Of a stretch of DNA of 64,000 nt, positions 33,828 to 47,276 are shown piece by piece. Each line of letters opens with the position of its first letter. The stretch's first letter is position 1. A program made the translations under genes and the position numbers. The notes beneath the pieces are model-generated. The model made no database searches. It was given only the letters and a program-made list of their open reading frames with translations, and was not told the DNA's origin. The DNA comes from Punica granatum (taxonomy: Eukaryota > Streptophyta > Magnoliopsida > Myrtales > Lythraceae): the NCBI RefSeq assembly GCF_007655135.1, contig NC_045128.1, positions 17,128,230 through 17,192,229 on the forward strand, written 5' to 3'.

Positions 33828-36800
33828 ATGTCATCAATGGAGCCGCCTCCGTTCCAAGAAGCGGCTCGCTGCGACGTCTGCAAATGCAGCGTCAACACTT
33901 TCAGACGAAGGGTAGGTCAAGCTCAACTCCGCCTTCCTATACTCACTCTAGGAATGGCAACTAAGCGATGTCAACTGGCCATTTAATCTCTTATCAATCT
34001 GATCGTGGGCATCATAGTTCGGTCGAATTGGCCATATCTTATCGATCCTTTGACAGATCGATCATTCATCGTTTCTGTCGATCCTTTGGATAATGGTGGT
34101 CACTGATCGCAAGTGTAGTCTAAAGCCAATTCGGTATATTTCTTTATATCGTATAGACAGAGCGGCATCTCTTTCTTGTTCTTGCTGTTAGCATCACTGC
34201 CGGTGCTGTGGGAGAACACTGTGTTATGAACATTTGTCCAATCAAATGGTAAAATGCGTTATATATTATTCTATGGTTTACTTGTCCAATTGAGGTGAAA
34301 CTTTTGATGGGTTCCTTGTCGTCTTTTGCCTTCAATTTCAGGTTCTACCACAATTCGGCATCCACTCACCAGTAGAGTATGTGCTGATTGTTTTAACAAC
34401 TCTTCGAAGTAAGTTACTTCCAAGTTCTAGTGATTGATTTCGTGTTAGTTATATTAAAATACGGATCAACATTAGCACCTAATTGATTGTGCTTGTGGTT
34501 GTTTTGGCATGTTTTATTACATGTCACAATATTTTATATACGACTGTACAATTCCATAAGCATCGAGACAGAGAGTTTGAAGTATCAAGCATAAATAACA
34601 TGAGAAAGTTGGATTGAAATCATCAATGCGGTGGCTGTCTGACTGCCTATTTTCATATGCTCTGTGGAAACGGCTATCTCCAATTCTGATCAGAACAAAA
34701 TTTCCCTTTTGGTATATATATCATTGCGCTCTTTCTGGATTGGTAATCTTCAAGGAAAAGGAAGATGGAAACTTTGATGGACATTTTCTTTATTGTCTTG
34801 CCATCCTTTTCTGCGGCTTCCTGTGTCATTTTGACGTTAAAGTATAGAATGGAAACCCACAGATTCGTTGTTTACAGTTCGTGATTATGTCCACCAGAAC
34901 TTTTTAGTTCCCAATAAGTTGTCGTTTTTCAATGTTTTCATCCTCATTCTAGATGCCTCGAAGAATAGGTTCTTGGTCCCCCATTTCGTCCCTCTGAATG
35001 TACACCAGATCATGCTAGGGCTTATTCCTCAATTAAAATAAATGAGAATTTTGCCAATGGAGGGTCATTAAGTCTCACTACGCACTACATCTCCTTATCT
35101 GTCTTGGAAATTGTGAGTGTACGCAGTATTTACTTAGCTTTCTGCCTAGAATTCCGTATTCATGTGTTGAAGCTGTTTCATTTGGTACAATCATGATGCT
35201 GGTCTCAGAATTTTAAATTTGTCAACTAATTTCTATCAATATAATTTAGATTTGTCTAAACTTAGTTATGTAAGTGGGAACGGATGGTACTTCATCACAC
35301 TTTAACACCAATATGGTTGTCTACCAGCTTTTTCTGCTGATCCTCTTGTTTTCTATTATGGTGCATGTTTATCTGCTTAGCAAGATTTCCTGGGACCCAG
35401 TTCACTTTGTAACTCTCATCATCTGTTCTTGTGACTCTTTCTCTGCTAACCTGGAGTACTAGCATCTTTATCCTTTTACCGTAACACATTATTTCAGTGT
35501 AGTGAATTGTGGTTAAATTGTGGGTAAAACTTAAAGTTGAGAGGTATGACAGATGATCATTTTCAGTAGAAAAAGTTGGTTACTAAAATTGTGATGGGAA
35601 AAGTCATTCTCGCATTTAAAATCTTCCAACTCTTAGATTATATGTGTCACAAGTCGTAACTATCTGGTGGCACAACATCATAATATAATAATTCCCTGCT
35701 ATAGCTTACGTACATGTCGTGTGACTCTACTGGGTTTTAGCCTTTCACCAACAACTTTAGCGTCCTTCTGGTGGCCCTAGGCAGTCTAGATATTAAACTA
35801 TCATTTCTCTTCTCTTCTTTGGATAATCATTGGAACTGATGAACCAGCCTCTGGAATTTTGCAGGGCTGTAAAACGTGTGACTCAAGCTTCAGGTGGAGA
35901 GGATCAAGTATCAGCTTCAGTTTCTAGGTTAGACATTAATGCAGATAAAGACTCCAAGGCCGAACCTCTCCCCGACCATCACCCCGTTCCAGGTGTGCCA
36001 GAATGCAAGTGCAGGATGCCTTTATGCATTTGTGAGGCTCCATCCCCTTCGACTGATGGGCTTGCTCAGCAAGTATGGTTCATGAGCTATTTAATATGTC
36101 CAGCTTTTCAGAATTATGTGATATTAAGTCTATTGATCCAAAAGGCATATTTATATTCCACAGAAAATTTTAAGCAATGCTCAGTCTGTTCCAAAGGATA
36201 GGACTTCCACATCAAACAGCAAAAGCTCGTAAGTTAGTTCTTTCTCTCTTTTCCTTTAATTAATATTTTCACAGCAAGTTGGATTAGGAATATTTGCAGT
36301 GTCATCTTCTGCATAATGAGTTACCTTTGTCAGACAATTCAAATGTATGCGATTGGTCCTTTAGACTTTGTGATGCTGTCACACAATTTTCAGATGCTAT
36401 TTTCAACTTCCATTCAATGATATAAAGGTAGATAACACTGCAACCGTTTTTAGTTTGCAGACTTTGCATCCCCTGCTTTTACCCTTTCACTTACAACTCA
36501 TATATGAATATTGTCAGTTTCCTGTAGGAACACTTCTAAGTTTAGATGTACGATACATAGGACATTTGCACAACCCTTTTAGGTTTGACTAACAAGCGAA
36601 TAGTTTGCCGAAAAGACACCTACAAATCCCTCTTGTTAGTGTCCTGTAGGAGCACTTGTAAGTCTTACATGTCCGATGTATAGGACACTTGCACCACCTG
36701 TTTAAGTTTGACCTACAGCCAAATAGCTTGCTGAAGAGACACCTAGATGGTGAATCCTTGCAGTTTGCCGAAAGACACCAAAGTACACCAACCCACCCTT

Positions 36801-38735
36801 CTTGTAAAACAGCACATTCAACCACCTCCAACTGTTTAGCGTGTCAAGTTTTCTTCAGTAAATAATAGGGGTCTATATGTCTTGTTGGTAAATAAACGGG
36901 GGTGTTAATGGAACTTAAATAGGAGCTGGAAAGTATCCAATTTTAAAAACAATTTGTCGAAGTCATCAGCAAACATAGAATTGGCGGAATTTGCCTGGTG
37001 ATCTGTATAATTTCATTTATGAGGTACCATTTGTATAGATTGTTGCAGAATAATCGGTTACAAGATATCTTTTTAATTCTATAGCATCATATAGAGCATT
37101 TAATCTAATATGATTGTTAGGCGGTGACTGATAATTACCCTTATGACCATGCAATTGTATTTAAAGTCTGGGTATTGAGTTGGGAACTCGGCCAACTTTA
37201 ATTTTCTTTAACAAAAGGCGCTTCTACCAAAAATTGTACTTCACTTCTCACTTGCATGTTAAGGCTGCACCTGCTGCCTATTGAGGTTAGGAACTTGCAT
37301 TTGTGCCTTGGATGGCCTTAAGGAGGATGTGATCCTCTGTAGTTATTACTGAAGATAAAACCATGATTGCCATTTTCAGCAACATGGCTTTCACACCAGT
37401 CCACGATAACACATAAATTGGTCTATCGATTAGAACTCTGGGGCTATCTGGGGATCCTTCAAGGTCCATAAGGTTATGATGTCAATGTCCAAATTGTTGG
37501 GTGCTCTCTTGGTGAGGGGCAATGATTGCATTGGAAGTGTCTATTGAGTGCAATAATTAGTTGAACAACTGGCAAGAGCTATGTTGTTACAATCTCTTAC
37601 TAAAGATGATCCCTCACGTACTAGCAATCTGATTGCCGAGACTACTATATTTGGTTAGCTCCATTCGGTATTATCTAATAATTTTTTGCTCAATAAGAAA
37701 GCTGGGTTCTTTGCTGAGGGAGAATAAAATTTTCTTGATTTCTTGGATAGGTTTTTTCTTCCTTGGGTTATTCTTGCATCATTAGGTGTCTTAGTGGTGT
37801 ATTCCTGTTCGTTATTGTTCTATTGCAGCAGGAGTCTTTTTAACCCTGGTAATTTGCTTAATGAATTTGTCATACCCTCAAGATTCTCTCAATTATAATC
37901 TTCCTCCAGTCCTGGTTCCTTTCTTAAGGGAGCATTTATGCCCTTGGAGCTCTTCCTAGTTCCTAGCAAATTCAATGAGATAAAGCTACTTTGTTTTATT
38001 TCCATGAATCTCTCTGTTTGTTTTTTTCAGCATGAGAATAACCTATCATATGCATGAAGCCTGATAAAATGATACATTTAAAGATCCTCATTTGGTGGGT
38101 CTGCTGCCACTTAAAAGTTGTGCGCTTGATGTTTTAACTGCGATAATTTTGACTTCATTCCTCCCTTCAATTCTTCGTTGATGTTATAAAATTTAAGTCT
38201 TAAATTTGTCGGTTTGGGCACCTTGACATGCATATTCTGGTCCTTTGTCTAACTAATTATGTCCGTTACTCTGGTGAACATATTCAAATGATTAGCTTGT
38301 GCAAAAACTGCAGGTCTGTTTTCAATGTTCAAGAAGTCCATGTTAATTCAGAGAAACCTAAAATGGAGTATGCAGCCAATGGGGAGGTATTTTCTCTTCC
38401 CTGGAAATTACTTATACTTACCAACTTATCTCTGGAAAGTACTTGTACTTCCGACTTAACTGGGGCATTTCAGTCGCTCAATTTATTTGTTTTGATTTGC
38501 ATTTAATGATCGTTTTCAGGGTTTAAGAGGCAATAAAAAATGATGATGGAGCTGTTGTAATAAAGCTTCTTAGGGAGGTATTAAATCTGAAACTTCTGTT
38601 GCAAAGCCTTGTCTTTCTCTAATCCTGCTTGGAGCTTCCATTGCCAACTTCAAATTGGACTTAAAGACATTTTCGTGCGGGCAGAGTGTTGACGCAAATT
38701 ATCGAGATAGACAAGGGATGTCTTTGCTTCATCTG
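33828..38735 (+). pseudogene. FYVE zinc-finger/ankyrin protein gene, frameshifted and 3'-truncated
   Basis: Eight exons with GT-AG borders can be traced: 33,828-33,911, 34,192-34,248, 34,342-34,408, 35,865-36,072, 36,164-36,228, 38,314-38,386, 38,520-38,577 and 38,685-38,735. They encode PPPFQEAARCDVCKCSVNTF and HHCRCCGRTLCYE (FYVE-type Cys/His zinc ligands), then a linker with VPECKCRMPLCICEAP, then the start of an ankyrin region (VDANYRDRQGMSLLHL). FYVE fingers bind phosphatidylinositol-3-phosphate on endosomes; ankyrin repeats bind proteins. Exon 3 is one base short (near 34,371, just before the segment RVCADCF in another frame). Exon 7 is two bases short (after GGTTTAAGA, where two bases of the expected codon set are missing). 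After LLHL, at about 38,736, retroelement gag leader and gag follow. Splice sites are intact, so decay seems recent. Sequencing error for the two indels cannot be excluded, but the truncation is real in this assembly. Confidence 0.7.
36521..36780. repeat. 122-bp tandem duplication in an intron
   Basis: CCTGTAGGA.CACTT.TAAG begins copies at 36,521 and 36,643. Both continue with CGAT..ATAGGACA.TTGCAC and TAG.TTGC.GAA.AGACACCTA. A short third piece (CAGTTTGCCGAAAGACACC) is at about 36,760. It lies in the 2.1-kb intron of the FYVE/ankyrin pseudogene. Confidence 0.7.
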
Positions 38736-41110
38736 ATACCACACCGATATCCTACATCCCTGCAACTGAAGATGGAAGATAACAACCAACCCATCCTCCC
38801 TGAGAAGGTCACTCCACCCGCTCTGGCTTATTCCCAACCGCCCACAACATATGCACCATCACTACCGACTCCTGTGGGTATACACCCAGCATATTCGCGT
38901 GCGCTATCAGTCTACCTCCAGCCACCGGCTTCCTCAAGCGCACCCTTGGCACACTTAGGGACATCACCGCCCTATGCACCACCTCCACCGGCACCGGCGG
39001 CTCAAGCCCCTCCATGCTCCGACGACGCCATGCGCATCGCAGCGCTTGAAGGCATAGTCAACAAACTAGCCGCTGACATAGTTGAACTCATGGCCTTGCT
39101 CAGGGGCTCGAGCCGTACCTTCTCGAGCTCCGCCCCGCCACTGGCACACGGTCAACGGTTGACCCGTCCCTTTGGGTCCCGCCAACCCATGTGCCGGAGA
39201 GCGATGTTGTGCCCATTCCCGCACCTACGCACTTCCCAGCGCTCGGTCCTCCTTCAATGTACGTGCAGACGGTTAAATCGATCAGTGCTCCCTTTTCGTC
39301 ATCAATCCTTCCGGCGATCATCCCTCCTCCGTTGATGACGATACCGGCGATAGACCCGGCTATGTTCGCGCCGCCCCCGATATCAATGCTAGCTCCGGGC
39401 CTCATCTATACCACCCCCATGTTGACGATCTTTCCGGTACAAGGCACACACGCTCTTGCTCCTATCACTGAACCATTCCCCTTTCCGACTTCACAACTCC
39501 AAATAAGCCTCTCCCACCAAACTCTACCAATCCTAAATATTTCCTACTACAACCTGAGCTCACATACCACAGCGGCCCTCGAAGCTCCACCGACATATAC
39601 TCCCCCTGTCGTGGAGACTGAGCAGGAGCGCCTGATGAAAAGGATGGAAAAGTTGATGAGGGCCATCAAGGAAAGTGACTCTCGGTATGATATGAGTCAC
39701 TTGGACCTGAGGCTTTTTCCAGACATGAAACTACCTCCAAAGATTAAAATCCTAGACTTCGACAAATATGACGGGACCACGGATTCGAGGCCACATCTGC
39801 AAAGCTACTAGAATCGGATGATGCAGTATTGGGGGTATGAGCAATTCATGATTCAGACTTTCCAAGCGAGTCTTGAAGGGGCGGCGCTCAACTGGTTCTC
39901 ATCTCTCAAGGCCACGGACGTCCCTACCTAGGAAGAGCTCGTCACAAAATTTATCTCCCAGTACAGCTACAACATAGACGTGGCCTGGTCCTAACTCAAG
40001 CTAAGTGTCATGGAGATGCGAGAGGGACAGTCTTTCGAGGACTATGCCAACCATTGGCGTGCCGAGGCAGCCAAGCACCATCCTTCGATTGACGAAACCA
40101 TGCAAATTCAAATCTTCCACGGGACCCTCAAAAGTGGGTACTACTTGCACCTCTTGGGGCACATGTCTTCCTTTTTTGACATGATAAAGATCGGCAAGAA
40201 TGTCATCCTCGGGATCAAACTGGGAAGGATTGACCACCCGGTTAAGAAGGAAGATCCCAGGAAGACGACCGTTGATGCCACATCCTCTTACAACAGGAAA
40301 GGCAAAGACGCTATCGTCAATGCCGTAAACTCAAGATACCCCGGCCACCAACAATACGCGGTCAACATCTCGCCGCCTAATCCGCCGTCGTACCACCATG
40401 CCCCACAACAACAATATCTGGCTCAACCGGTTTATTATTCGACTTCACAAGCCTACTCACCTCTCCAGGCACCACAACCATATGGCCAACACTATGCCTC
40501 CGCCTTCATAGTGCAATCCAATAGGTCTTCGGTTTCGAGAACTCCTCAGCCGGCCCAGTCAAGCCTCCAAATGTCCAAGACAACCCCTATCCCGACCATG
40601 GGTCGAGCTCAAGCGTGGCGATCGACATCTACACTCGAGGCAAGGACAAGGTCAAGGAGGAAGAGTTGGCCTCCTCATAAGGATATCTATGTGCATATAA
40701 TGTTCCCCGCGTGTAGACAAAGCTATAAGCCACACGACGGAAGATAGATCTTTTGTTGTAGCGCAAGTATCGATTTTAATGAAATCCCTCCGTATATTTT
40801 TGGAACTCTTGCGTCTATACTTTCTTTTTCTTTACTTATTCTCATCATTTTTGCATTCTCAAACGAATCACTTTCGTTGTTAGGTTCCACTCAAATCCAA
40901 TCAACTAGTACGGTGATTCGAGATCGCCCGAGCCGCATTTTGGAATGGACCTAGCCCGCCCACCGCTGTGGTCACTAACCTGCCGTTAGAGCAACACGCA
41001 TCATACAAACACACTCTGTCCTGAACTCTGTCTATATCTTTATTTTCAATGCGTTCTCAAATGGGCTCCCGAATAGAACAAACTCTTCAAAAAGGGCGCT
41101 ATGATAGATG
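38736..41110 (+). pseudogene. Ogre/Tat-like gag remnant fused to a host exon, with 3' internal sequence
   Basis: ATG at 38,775 opens a frame whose start matches the gag of element A (Pro-rich, AYSR..LSVYLQPPASS, then DDAMRIAALEGIVNKLAADI), and it is preceded by a leader similar to that before element A's gag. A frameshift near 39,170 moves the homology to another frame (39,191-39,811, including KMEKLMRAI-like and LPPKIKILDFDKYDGTTDSR). Stop codons then break the segment with ALNWFSSLKATDVPT; the last part (40,010-40,747) has MEMREGQSFEDYANHWRAEA and a Pro/Gln/Tyr-rich tail. From about 40,900 the sequence equals the 3' non-coding region of element B near 12,370 (CACCGCTGTGGTCACTAACC..GAGCAACACGC). 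Pol and both LTRs are missing. Confidence 0.7.
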
Positions 41111-42145
41111 GAAGAATTGAGGGATCGATTAGAGTCAGAAACATTATAATGGAAATATACTCTAATACTCTAATAATACTCGTTCATCGTTATTTCTCTA
41201 CAAATTTATAGTGACAAAATTTGCATATGAGTATTAAAATAATACTCTACTCTATTTTTGTAACATGTGAATTGTTTTAGTTAATTAATGTATAAATAGT
41301 TAAAGATACAATCATTTTAAAACTTTTTTTAGAGGATATAATAAGAAATCAAAAGAATGGACAAAAGCATAAAATAATTAAATTTGCTGGGTAAATCTAA
41401 AAATGAAGAAAGAAAAGGTTAGAATGGAGAAGGAAAAAGAAAGAAGGGGACACGTGTCTAGTGTAGCTTAATTCTACGGAAACAACAGTTTTACTAATAT
41501 TAAAGATGTAAGGGTAATTGTTGTGTAATTTGTCGAAATGAAGAGTTTTTCCATTTCGGTAAGCTTATCCCTATAATTCCTAAAACGTCAAGAAATGAAG
41601 AATATCTAGCCAAAAAAAAAAAAGAAGCAATAACTCTCCTTAAAGAATGTTCTATAAATGTGAAAAGCAATAACTTGTTCAATGCCCATCGAGTGTAATC
41701 AAATAAAATTAATTTACGAGGAATGCCACCTCCTTAATTGCAGCCCGTTTCCATATTTTGCACTGGGTTTACTATGATTTTGGATCAAATACTGCCTTCC
41801 TAAGCTATGACTATCTTTCTTTATCCTCGACGGACCAATACGGGTGTTACCGAGAGCTTTGGGTCGAATCGACGTGGGCTCATGTGTTGGCAGACCTGAT
41901 ATGTCTTAGTTCCCAGCCCAAAGTTATGTTGTTGGGCCGTACTGTTCACTGATCCACTTGGCTTCCTTATTGAGCCTCTCTAAATACCGGGACCCATGAT
42001 GATTGCCTTTTCCATGCGCCGGGCTCCAATTTCCAAACCTCGAAGTCCGATTCTTACCCAATTCCGAAACCAAAATTTCAGGTAACGTGGGAAATGAGAG
42101 TAAACAAATAAAATAATTATTTTAACTCCCTAAAATCAACCAAAC
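41111..42145. other. Intergenic stretch without recognised features
   Basis: AT-rich at first, then mixed composition. I looked for the missing ankyrin exons of the interrupted gene here and did not find them. No frame or repeat is convincing. Confidence 0.45.
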
Positions 42146-44311
42146 AAACTATCAATTTGGTCCTTGAAAAATTATATTACCGTTAATTTGGTCCTTCAAA
42201 GATTTTTTCCTTCAATAAGGTCCTTCAAAAATTATATTGCCATCAATTTAGTCCTTCAAAGATTTTTGTCATCAATATGATCATTCAAATATCATATCGC
42301 TATCAATTTAATCCTCCATTAAAAAAATTGTTTTCCCTCAGTCTCTTTCACACTCTCTTTGTAACACTCAATCTGTATATGTTCATGTTGAAAATGCATA
42401 TGTCTGCCTGGTTTATTTGTTATTCTTCTCAATATCAATGGGAAAGATGAAGATGAAGGAGATAGAAACTATTAGGTAGTTGACTGAATTACAACACGTA
42501 TTGGAGTGAGAAATATCGTCTATTTTTTTTATTTCAGCAGATATATTTTTTTCCTATTTTTATTTTTATTTTTTTTTATAAAAACTATTTGTCAGAGTTA
42601 AGCAATACTAAAGGTATTTTTAATGGAGAATTAATTTGATGACGGATTATCTTTGAAGGACCATATTGATAGAAAATTTTTTGAATGACCAAATTAATGG
42701 TAATTGTCAGCACCCTACTTTGGCTCACCTTTCCAAACAACGATATCAGCAATGGTCCAGGTTATGACTTGAGCATGAATACAGAAAATGGCTCAGCAGA
42801 GCAAGAAATCACTATTCATCCTCAAGTCGGCAAAATCGAGCAAATGACACATGCATATGACAGGGCTCCAGGGGTCACCAAAGGGTAATAGAGTGACTAG
42901 AGAGCTCAACAACGTCCAAAACCGACATTTCCAATGTACCACATAGATGATTCTATTTTCCAATAGTTCGCTCGATCATCGGAAGATAGCCAATATTGGA
43001 CTCCAAAAATCCACTCCAATGCCAAACAGATGAAAAGTGTCCCCAAAGGCATTTTGCAAATCATCTACTCTATACAGAACAACTTTCTGTATACAGACAA
43101 CTTTTCAGTGGAAGTCCAAAAATGTCGGTTTCTCGGAGAAAAGTTAATTCCAAATATCAGATGCGGCCACGCCCCACAATCATATAGAGCACGTGCAGAG
43201 CTTCAGATTGTCTTTTGGAAGCCATACAAACACCCTAAATGACTTCCGAGCGACAAAACGGGCATACCCTTCTTCGGAAGAGCGTAACCGGAGACTGGTC
43301 TGATGGAATTACGGCAAACGAAGTTCACACTACATTGCCCTGAAAACTCCAGCGGACATTCGCAATTGGGTAAAACAGACAGCAAAACACTTCATGGTTT
43401 CCCGAGTAACCTCTGAGGAGCACAAAAGGCCATTTTCAGTGAAGATCCATATCCGGAGGTCCTCTTTGGGGAAACTTGACGCCGAATGCTTACAGTTACA
43501 CAATGCTAGCCTTCTCAAGGCTCAATGTGGAATCGTCGGAACGAATCACACAACTCATCTAGACCCCTCAAGCAATGCTTTAAGGGTCTCAGATGCACTT
43601 TTCATATCCTTAGAGGCCCAATCTCGGCAAACAGAGATCACAGTGATCTCCGGATCGCCCAAGAAACTCAGAAAGCAATCTGAGAAATCCAGTTTCGGCC
43701 TCCTAGGACAGCTCCGGCTCCATATTTGCATTATCGGCTTAAGGGTCAAGTGCCCACGTAATTTGACAATTTATGTCAAAATGACTGACGTGGGATGCAG
43801 ATACAAGATATGCTGTCAGAAGTGGGCAACCTCGCTCTAAATGCCTAAAAGGAGCAAAACCGGCTTCCGAGCCTCATACAGACATTTGGCAATTTCTCAC
43901 GGAAAATGCCAATCTCGGACTCTTTAAACCCGTTTCCTCGCGTATATTGATAATTCAACATTCGGTTCGAACCACGAGCCTCGAATGCGCGATCAATCGA
44001 GACCCGAGCTTTTTCCCGGTTTCTCCTCTTCGGTCGTGGGACCCACGGGCTACCCAAGATGAGTCACCCTATGCTCTAGAAGCTTCTTCTTCCTCTTCAA
44101 TGTAAGAAGCCAACTCGCCCTCTCTTAGTCAAAATATCTTGGAGAGGTTGAAGACAACACTCAATGCTCATCAATGCTCATAAATGCTCTTGGATCATCT
44201 TCATCAAGAACACTTGGTCCACATTCATCCTCATCCTCATTAGGCAAACCGAAATTTGCTAATGGGAGGATTAAGTGTGCTTACTTTTGCTTAATTGCCC
44301 ATTAGCTTTGC

Positions 44312-44320
44312 CTATAAATG
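44312..44320 (+). promoter_or_regulatory. Probable TATA box of the solo LTR
   Basis: CTATAAATG lies 1.6 kb into the LTR and is followed by a CT-rich leader (CTTCTCCTCTTGCACACTCTC), the same arrangement as in the 18,450 LTR. Confidence 0.5.
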
Positions 44321-44654
44321 GCCCAAAAGTGATTAAGATAATCACTTCTCCTCTTGCACACTCTCTCCAAGCTTTCTCCCTCAAGAAAAGCTATCAACTC
44401 CATAGCCAAAACCAGCAAGTTTCAACACTTCAAAACCAAGAGAGAAAAACCGAAGAAAACCCGAAGAAAGCTTTGAGTTTCTTAAGTCGGAAGCCGATAT
44501 TCATCATCCCGACTTAAGTCCAAAATTTCTCAAACTCCATGGATCACATGTTTTCGACCCAAGAAGTTCATTTATGAACTTAGATTTTTGGTTTGAAGTA
44601 ATTTGCTTATCATTTCAGGTCATTTAGGTGATTCCGGGTGAAGGACGTGCTCTC

Positions 44655-44810
44655 GGGTGAACAGTACACCCGTTGCCGCACGCGCAACCGCACGCCCGCG
44701 CTCACAGCCGCGCGCCCGCGTGCCAGACGCCCGTCTGCGCGCACGCCTCGCGCCGGACGCCCCCAGCGCGCACGCCTGCGCGCTCGTACAGGCCTGCCCG
44801 CGTGCCCGAC
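44655..44810. repeat. CpG-rich block within the solo LTR
   Basis: About 150 bp of alternating C/G-rich sequence (GCACGCGCAACCGCACGCCC and similar) with CGC and GCG repeats. It gives long Arg/Ala frames on both strands that are compositional artefacts. The other LTR copies do not have it at this place. Confidence 0.6.
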
Positions 44811-47121
44811 GTTCATGCACACCCGAACGTGCATCCTTTGCACCCGAGCATCCTTCCAAGCGTTCTACCGAGTCACCCGACTCCCGAACACTTCCCCGAC
44901 TCTTTCCTCGTATCCCGATGCTAGGTAAATCACTCTTGACTTAGAGGAGTTAGGGCTTTTTACATTTATTGCATGTTCATGGAGTTATATGGTGCACAAA
45001 ACATGTTCACTTGCAAGACTTCATTTTATGCACTTTTACATTATATCATGCATGTTTATCCTCGATTAACATGTTAGCATGTCGGGAAACGTTTTGATCG
45101 ACCATCGGAAGACCTTCCCGACCCGAAATAAGCAAAAGAGCTCTTGGGTTTGCCTCAAGAAGAGGTAATCGAGACTTGGCTTGCTTTCCTCGGGTTAAGA
45201 GCGGCCTTCTTAGCCTGATCCAAGTACGATTCTCGAGTTTTCTCGTGTTTTCTTACATGCATGAAGTCGGTATTGTTTTATCGATTAATTAAATAACTTG
45301 TTTGTGCATGTTTGCATGTTCGAATGCGTTATTCAAATCATGGCAATACCGACTTTCGTTTAATCGTGTCATTTATCGTGTTTGTCGTTTGAGCATGCGA
45401 GAAATGATTCAAAACAAGACGGGAAACCTCGTGAAACCTCATTCGGGCCATGGGACCCCTCGGTTATCTCCAAGGAGAAGTGACCAAGAGCCTCTTAGAC
45501 TCGTACGAGTTGCATGAGACTTCCTCTTCCCGTTTTGAGTCCGTTCTCGGCTTTCGTGTAATTTGCAATTTACATTATCGTCGCAATATCGCATGAAAAT
45601 GTCTTTTCAAAACAAAGCATGCATGGATTTGGGTATCGATGACTCATTCGGGTCCATTCGGTTACGAGGGTAGTTTCGGTCATTGGACCAAATTATCCTC
45701 AATCATTATGGAATCGTCTTGGTCGTCGAGTCACGAATCGTTTTCACAATTAATGCATTCGGCACAACCCTTAAGCATTAATTCCACGAACGAGTTAATC
45801 GGGACGTTCACACGGTTAATTCATTCAATTTAAACGACTTTGCACGAATTGGACATTAATTTGTAACTCGTGTTGACGAATTACAAAACAATGTTAATGT
45901 CTTTTCCAAAACCCTCATACTTTCAAATCCATATTGTGTTGTTCCCCTTTTCTGAAAACAATTTTCAAATAAAGGGCAAAATCGTCTTTTCACAATTCAG
46001 CGACACCCTTAAGGTTAGCATGACAGAAACACTACAGTACGGGATAAGAACGGGCTACCTGTTCAGGTACAGGTTCATCTGCATAGCCTTTTCTTATCTA
46101 ACTGATGAGTTTCTGTCATCCTAACATAGACTTGGGTAACTAGAACGGTTATCTCTGTCAGAAAACATGCAAAATGCTAATTAACCTTTCACTCGACCTA
46201 ACCAAACACTAGATAATGGTTAGGAAGAATTCTAGATTCCAAATCTAGAGTCAAAACACGAGTTTGGCTAATTCAGTGGAAATTCAGTGTCACAATACAG
46301 AACAACTGTAAAAGCAATCCACACATATGAGATTTGACTCTCTTTGTCAAGTTCTCAAAACAAAGCCGAATGCTAAAACATTGGCACGTGCTTGTTTGTC
46401 TAGGGTAGGATGTGCATGCCAAAATACTTCGGATTAACAACTTGTTAAAACACGTACACTCGATAATAACAAACACCTTGTCTGTTATTTACCTGCTGAG
46501 TGTTATCTTTTCGCACCTGTTTGCCATGCGGGTCGAGCTTGATCCCTAGGCTGAATAATATTAGGGTTCAACGCCATAATCATCGAGCACAAGGTTCAAC
46601 ACCCTAATCAACACTCACATGGTCCAACGCCCTATTCAGTGAGAGCGTCCATTGAATTTCAGTTCTTCGGTCTTTTCCCTAAACTCACGATGAGTTAGAG
46701 TGGAATAATAACCGAACGCGAAACGACTGGAATTCGACCCTTTTGTAATTTGTATTTATTGTTTTCGAGAGCATTGTAAGGATTTTATTTTGTACATTTA
46801 TTCTGTAAGAATTTCAGTCGGAGAGCGAACGGTCCGAGAGTCGAATTAATTGAATCGGTCTAATGCTTGCCCAGATACAAGTAAATCCAAGAACTCGCGG
46901 TTCTGGTTCACGCAGGGATTCAACCTCCATGGTTCGATGAACTGTAACGTAAGATTGTGAACCAACTCCCCGACATACGGTTTTACTTCTCTCTCGGCTT
47001 CTCAACCGACATCGTTTGGTTCACCGAATCTCCGGTGTCAAAACGTGCGAGCCGAGTGCAGCTTAATTCATGCGGTAAATCATAAAACATGCAAGCCTAG
47101 CAAACCAGAGTACCGAAAGGG

Positions 47122-47144
47122 CGTGCGGGATATAGGCCCGCACG
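47122..47144 (+). other. Perfect 8-bp inverted repeat in solo LTR (copy 4)
   Basis: CGTGCGGG-ATATAGG-CCCGCACG, identical to the other three. Confidence 0.6.
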
Positions 47145-47236
47145 TAACATGAACCCCCGAACAAGAAATTTTTCGGTTCCGCACAGATCAATGCCTTAAT
47201 AACAAACTAGGTGTTCCATACCCCTAGACCCGGATA

Positions 47237-47276
47237 ACTTATTCGCCCTCGACCTTCGGGTCGTAAAATGATAAGT
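47237..47276 (+). other. Covarying nested stem-loop (copy 4)
   Basis: Outer stem ACTTAT/ATAAGT; inner hairpin CGACC-TTCG-GGTCG (47,250-47,263). The PBS-like core following is TGACGACTCC. Confidence 0.6.

Noticed and set aside
44610..44944. Overlapping Arg/Ala/Pro-rich frames on both strands
   Set aside because: They come from the GC-rich block in the solo LTR; composition alone explains them.
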